DNA of 15,575 nt. Source: Curvibacter sp. (lineage in GTDB: Bacteria > Pseudomonadota > Gammaproteobacteria > Burkholderiales > Burkholderiaceae_C). Location of the stretch: the NCBI GenBank assembly GCA_003500955.1, contig DNQP01000040.1, positions 1 through 15,575 on the forward strand, written 5' to 3'. A program made the translations under genes and the position numbers. Below are positions 14,045 to 15,575 of the stretch, one piece after another; the first letter of the stretch is position 1; each line of letters begins with the position of its first letter. The notes under the pieces are model-generated. The model made no database searches. It was not told where the DNA came from and worked only from the letters and a program-made list of their open reading frames with translations.

Positions 14045-15575
14045 CGCCCTGGCCCCGGCTGCGCGCCCTGCTGGCGCCGCGCTGGCTCACGCACTCCATC
14101 CGCAACAAGCTGCTGGCCATGGCCTTGCTGCCGCTGCTGGTGGTGCTGCCGCTGCTCGTCGGCGCGCTCGTGATCTGGGGTAACGCCGCCTACGACCGGC
14201 TGCTGATCACCAAGGTCCGCAGTGACCTGGCGGTGGCACGCGGCTATTTCGAGCAGGTGCTGTCCGAAGTGGGCTCGGGCACGCAGGCCGTGGCCGCCTC
14301 GCAAGCCCTGTACCACTCGCTGAACCGGCGCGACCTGCCCGCCGTCCAGTCCTTGCTGATGCGCGAGCGTCACCGCCTCGGTTTCGACTTCTTCAACCTC
14401 TATGCGCTCGACGGGCGCCTGATCACCGCGGGCTGGCTGCCCACAGCCGTGCCGCCCGCCGAACTGCGCGCCCCCGCCAGTGGGCCGGCCGCCATCCATG
14501 CGCGCGTGAGCACCGACCAGGCGAGTCTGGCGCGGCTGGAGCCGGCCGAGCTGCTGGCGCTGGCACCGCACCTGGCGCCGCGCCTCAATATCCCTTTGAT
14601 CGCCACCCGCAGCGCCGTCCCCACCACGCGCAGCGTCGAGGACCGCGCCCTGGTGATGTTGGCCACCACCCCCGTGCGCGGTGCCGACGGCAGCATCGTG
14701 GCCCTGCTGCGCGGCGGCGTGCTGCTGAACCAGAACCTGCCCTTCATCGACCACATCAACCGCATCGTCTACCCCGAGGGCTCCCTGCCCTTCGGCAGCC
14801 ACGGCACGGCCACGCTGTTCATGGACGACGTACGCATCACCACCAATGTGCGCCTCTTCCAGGACGAGCGCGCGATCGGCACGCGGGTCTCGCAGGCGGT
14901 CCGCGAAGCCGTGCTCAGCCGCGGCGAGACCTGGCTGGACCGTGCCTTTGTGGTCAACGACTGGTATGTCTCCGCCTACGAGCCCCTGGTCGACGCGCGT
15001 GGCGAGCGCGTGGGCATGCTCTACGTGGGTTATTTGGAACAGCCCTTTCGCTACGTCAAGTACGGCATGCTGGCGCTGATCGTCGGCATCTTCGTGCTGG
15101 TGATGATCCTGGCCGCGCTGTTCTCGCTGCGCTGGGCGCGCAGCATCTTCCGCCCCTTGGAACAGATGAACCAGACCATGCAGCGGGTGGAAGAAGGCGA
15201 TACGGGCGCGCGCGTGGGTACGGTCAGCGCGCGCGACGAAATCGGCGCGCTGGCCGGCCACCTGGACGAACTGCTGGACGTGATCGACGACAAGACCCGC
15301 GCGCTGCAGCGCTGGGCCGAGGAGCTGGACGCCAAGGTGATCGAGCGCACCCAGGAGCTGGCGCAGAGCAACGCATCGCTGCAGCAGGCCCAGGCCCAGC
15401 TGGTCAAGTCCGAAAAGCTCGCCGCCATCGGCCAGCTCACGGCCAGCGTGGCCCACGAGATCAACAACCCCATCGCCGTGATCCAGGGCAATCTGGACCT
15501 GATGCGCGAGACCCTGGGGACCCAAGCCACACCGGTGCAGGCCGAGCTCAGGCTGCTGGACCAGCAGGTCGAGCG
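14041..15575 (+). CDS. Cache-HAMP sensor histidine kinase, 3' end outside window
   Basis: The frame opens with GTG at 14041, overlapping the regulator's TGA as GTGA, and runs to the end without a stop (511 codons seen). Layout: cytoplasmic N-terminus, first membrane helix about 25-46, a periplasmic domain of about 290 residues that looks like a Cache-type sensor (NLYALDGRLITAG, later TTNVRLFQDERAIGTRV and DWYVSAYEPLVDARGERVGMLYVG), second membrane helix about 342-364, HAMP, coiled-coil (about 415-455) and HisKA with phosphoacceptor His472 in VAHEINNPIAVIQGN. The ATP-binding domain lies beyond the window. It is the evident partner of the adjacent regulator. The periplasmic ligand is unknown; formate or another small carboxylate would fit the context but is inference. 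Confidence 0.93.
   Translation, partial: MTPWPRLRALLAPRWLTHSIRNKLLAMALLPLLVVLPLLVGALVIWGNAAYDRLLITKVRSDLAVARGYFEQVLSEVGSGTQAVAASQALYHSLNRRDLPAVQSLLMRERHRLGFDFFNLYALDGRLITAGWLPTAVPPAELRAPASGPAAIHARVSTDQASLARLEPAELLALAPHLAPRLNIPLIATRSAVPTTRSVEDRALVMLATTPVRGADGSIVALLRGGVLLNQNLPFIDHINRIVYPEGSLPFGSHGTATLFMDDVRITTNVRLFQDERAIGTRVSQAVREAVLSRGETWLDRAFVVNDWYVSAYEPLVDARGERVGMLYVGYLEQPFRYVKYGMLALIVGIFVLVMILAALFSLRWARSIFRPLEQMNQTMQRVEEGDTGARVGTVSARDEIGALAGHLDELLDVIDDKTRALQRWAEELDAKVIERTQELAQSNASLQQAQAQLVKSEKLAAIGQLTASVAHEINNPIAVIQGNLDLMRETLGTQATPVQAELRLLDQQVE

Noticed and set aside
13861..15525. Minus-strand frame of 554 codons opposite the regulator and kinase
   Set aside because: The opposite strand encodes clear HisKA and HAMP domains; this frame has a Gln/His/Arg-rich composition and no recognisable motif.
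1..15575. CRISPR arrays, tRNA or rRNA genes, insertion sequences, prophage or integration sites
   Set aside because: No regularly spaced repeats, no transposase or integrase motifs, no terminal inverted repeats and no structural RNA patterns were seen by eye.

Overview
The window looks like chromosomal DNA of a high-GC betaproteobacterium. The protein sequences and gene groupings resemble Burkholderiales, probably Comamonadaceae; that placement is an impression from family resemblance, not a search. Coding density is very high. The only gap over 300 bp lies between the formate dehydrogenase (FDH) operon and its divergent two-component regulator (about 12244-12655).

Left part (1-5641), housekeeping and accessory genes: the 3' part of a GGDEF-EAL c-di-GMP protein; a ChaC-type gamma-glutamylcyclotransferase; a Cu/Zn superoxide dismutase lipoprotein (sodC); on the minus strand an xdhC-mocA pair for molybdenum-cofactor insertion and cytidylation, overlapping by ATGA; divergent pdxH (pyridoxamine phosphate oxidase); and a convergent AEC-family permease.

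Right part (5757-15575), a formate oxidation locus. The minus-strand operon, in transcription order, is: a small Tat-signal protein of the 'formate dehydrogenase region TAT target' type; fdhA (catalytic Mo/W-bis-MGD subunit, Cys form, Tat-exported); fdhB (four [4Fe-4S] clusters); a small lipoprotein; the cytochrome b gamma subunit; a small exported two-Cys protein; and a strong intrinsic terminator. fdhD (FDH sulfurtransferase) starts 13 nt beyond that terminator. The expected product is a periplasm-facing, membrane-bound FDH that passes formate electrons to quinone.

Divergent from the operon are an NtrC-family response regulator and, overlapping it by GTGA, a Cache-HAMP histidine kinase that runs off the window. 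The regulator has GAFAGA in place of GAFTGA, the loop that normally contacts sigma-54. I found no convincing -24/-12 promoter in the 412-bp divergent region, which does hold a perfect 15-bp palindrome and a second inverted repeat. The most interesting hypothesis here is a two-component switch, possibly sigma-54-independent, that controls formate oxidation.
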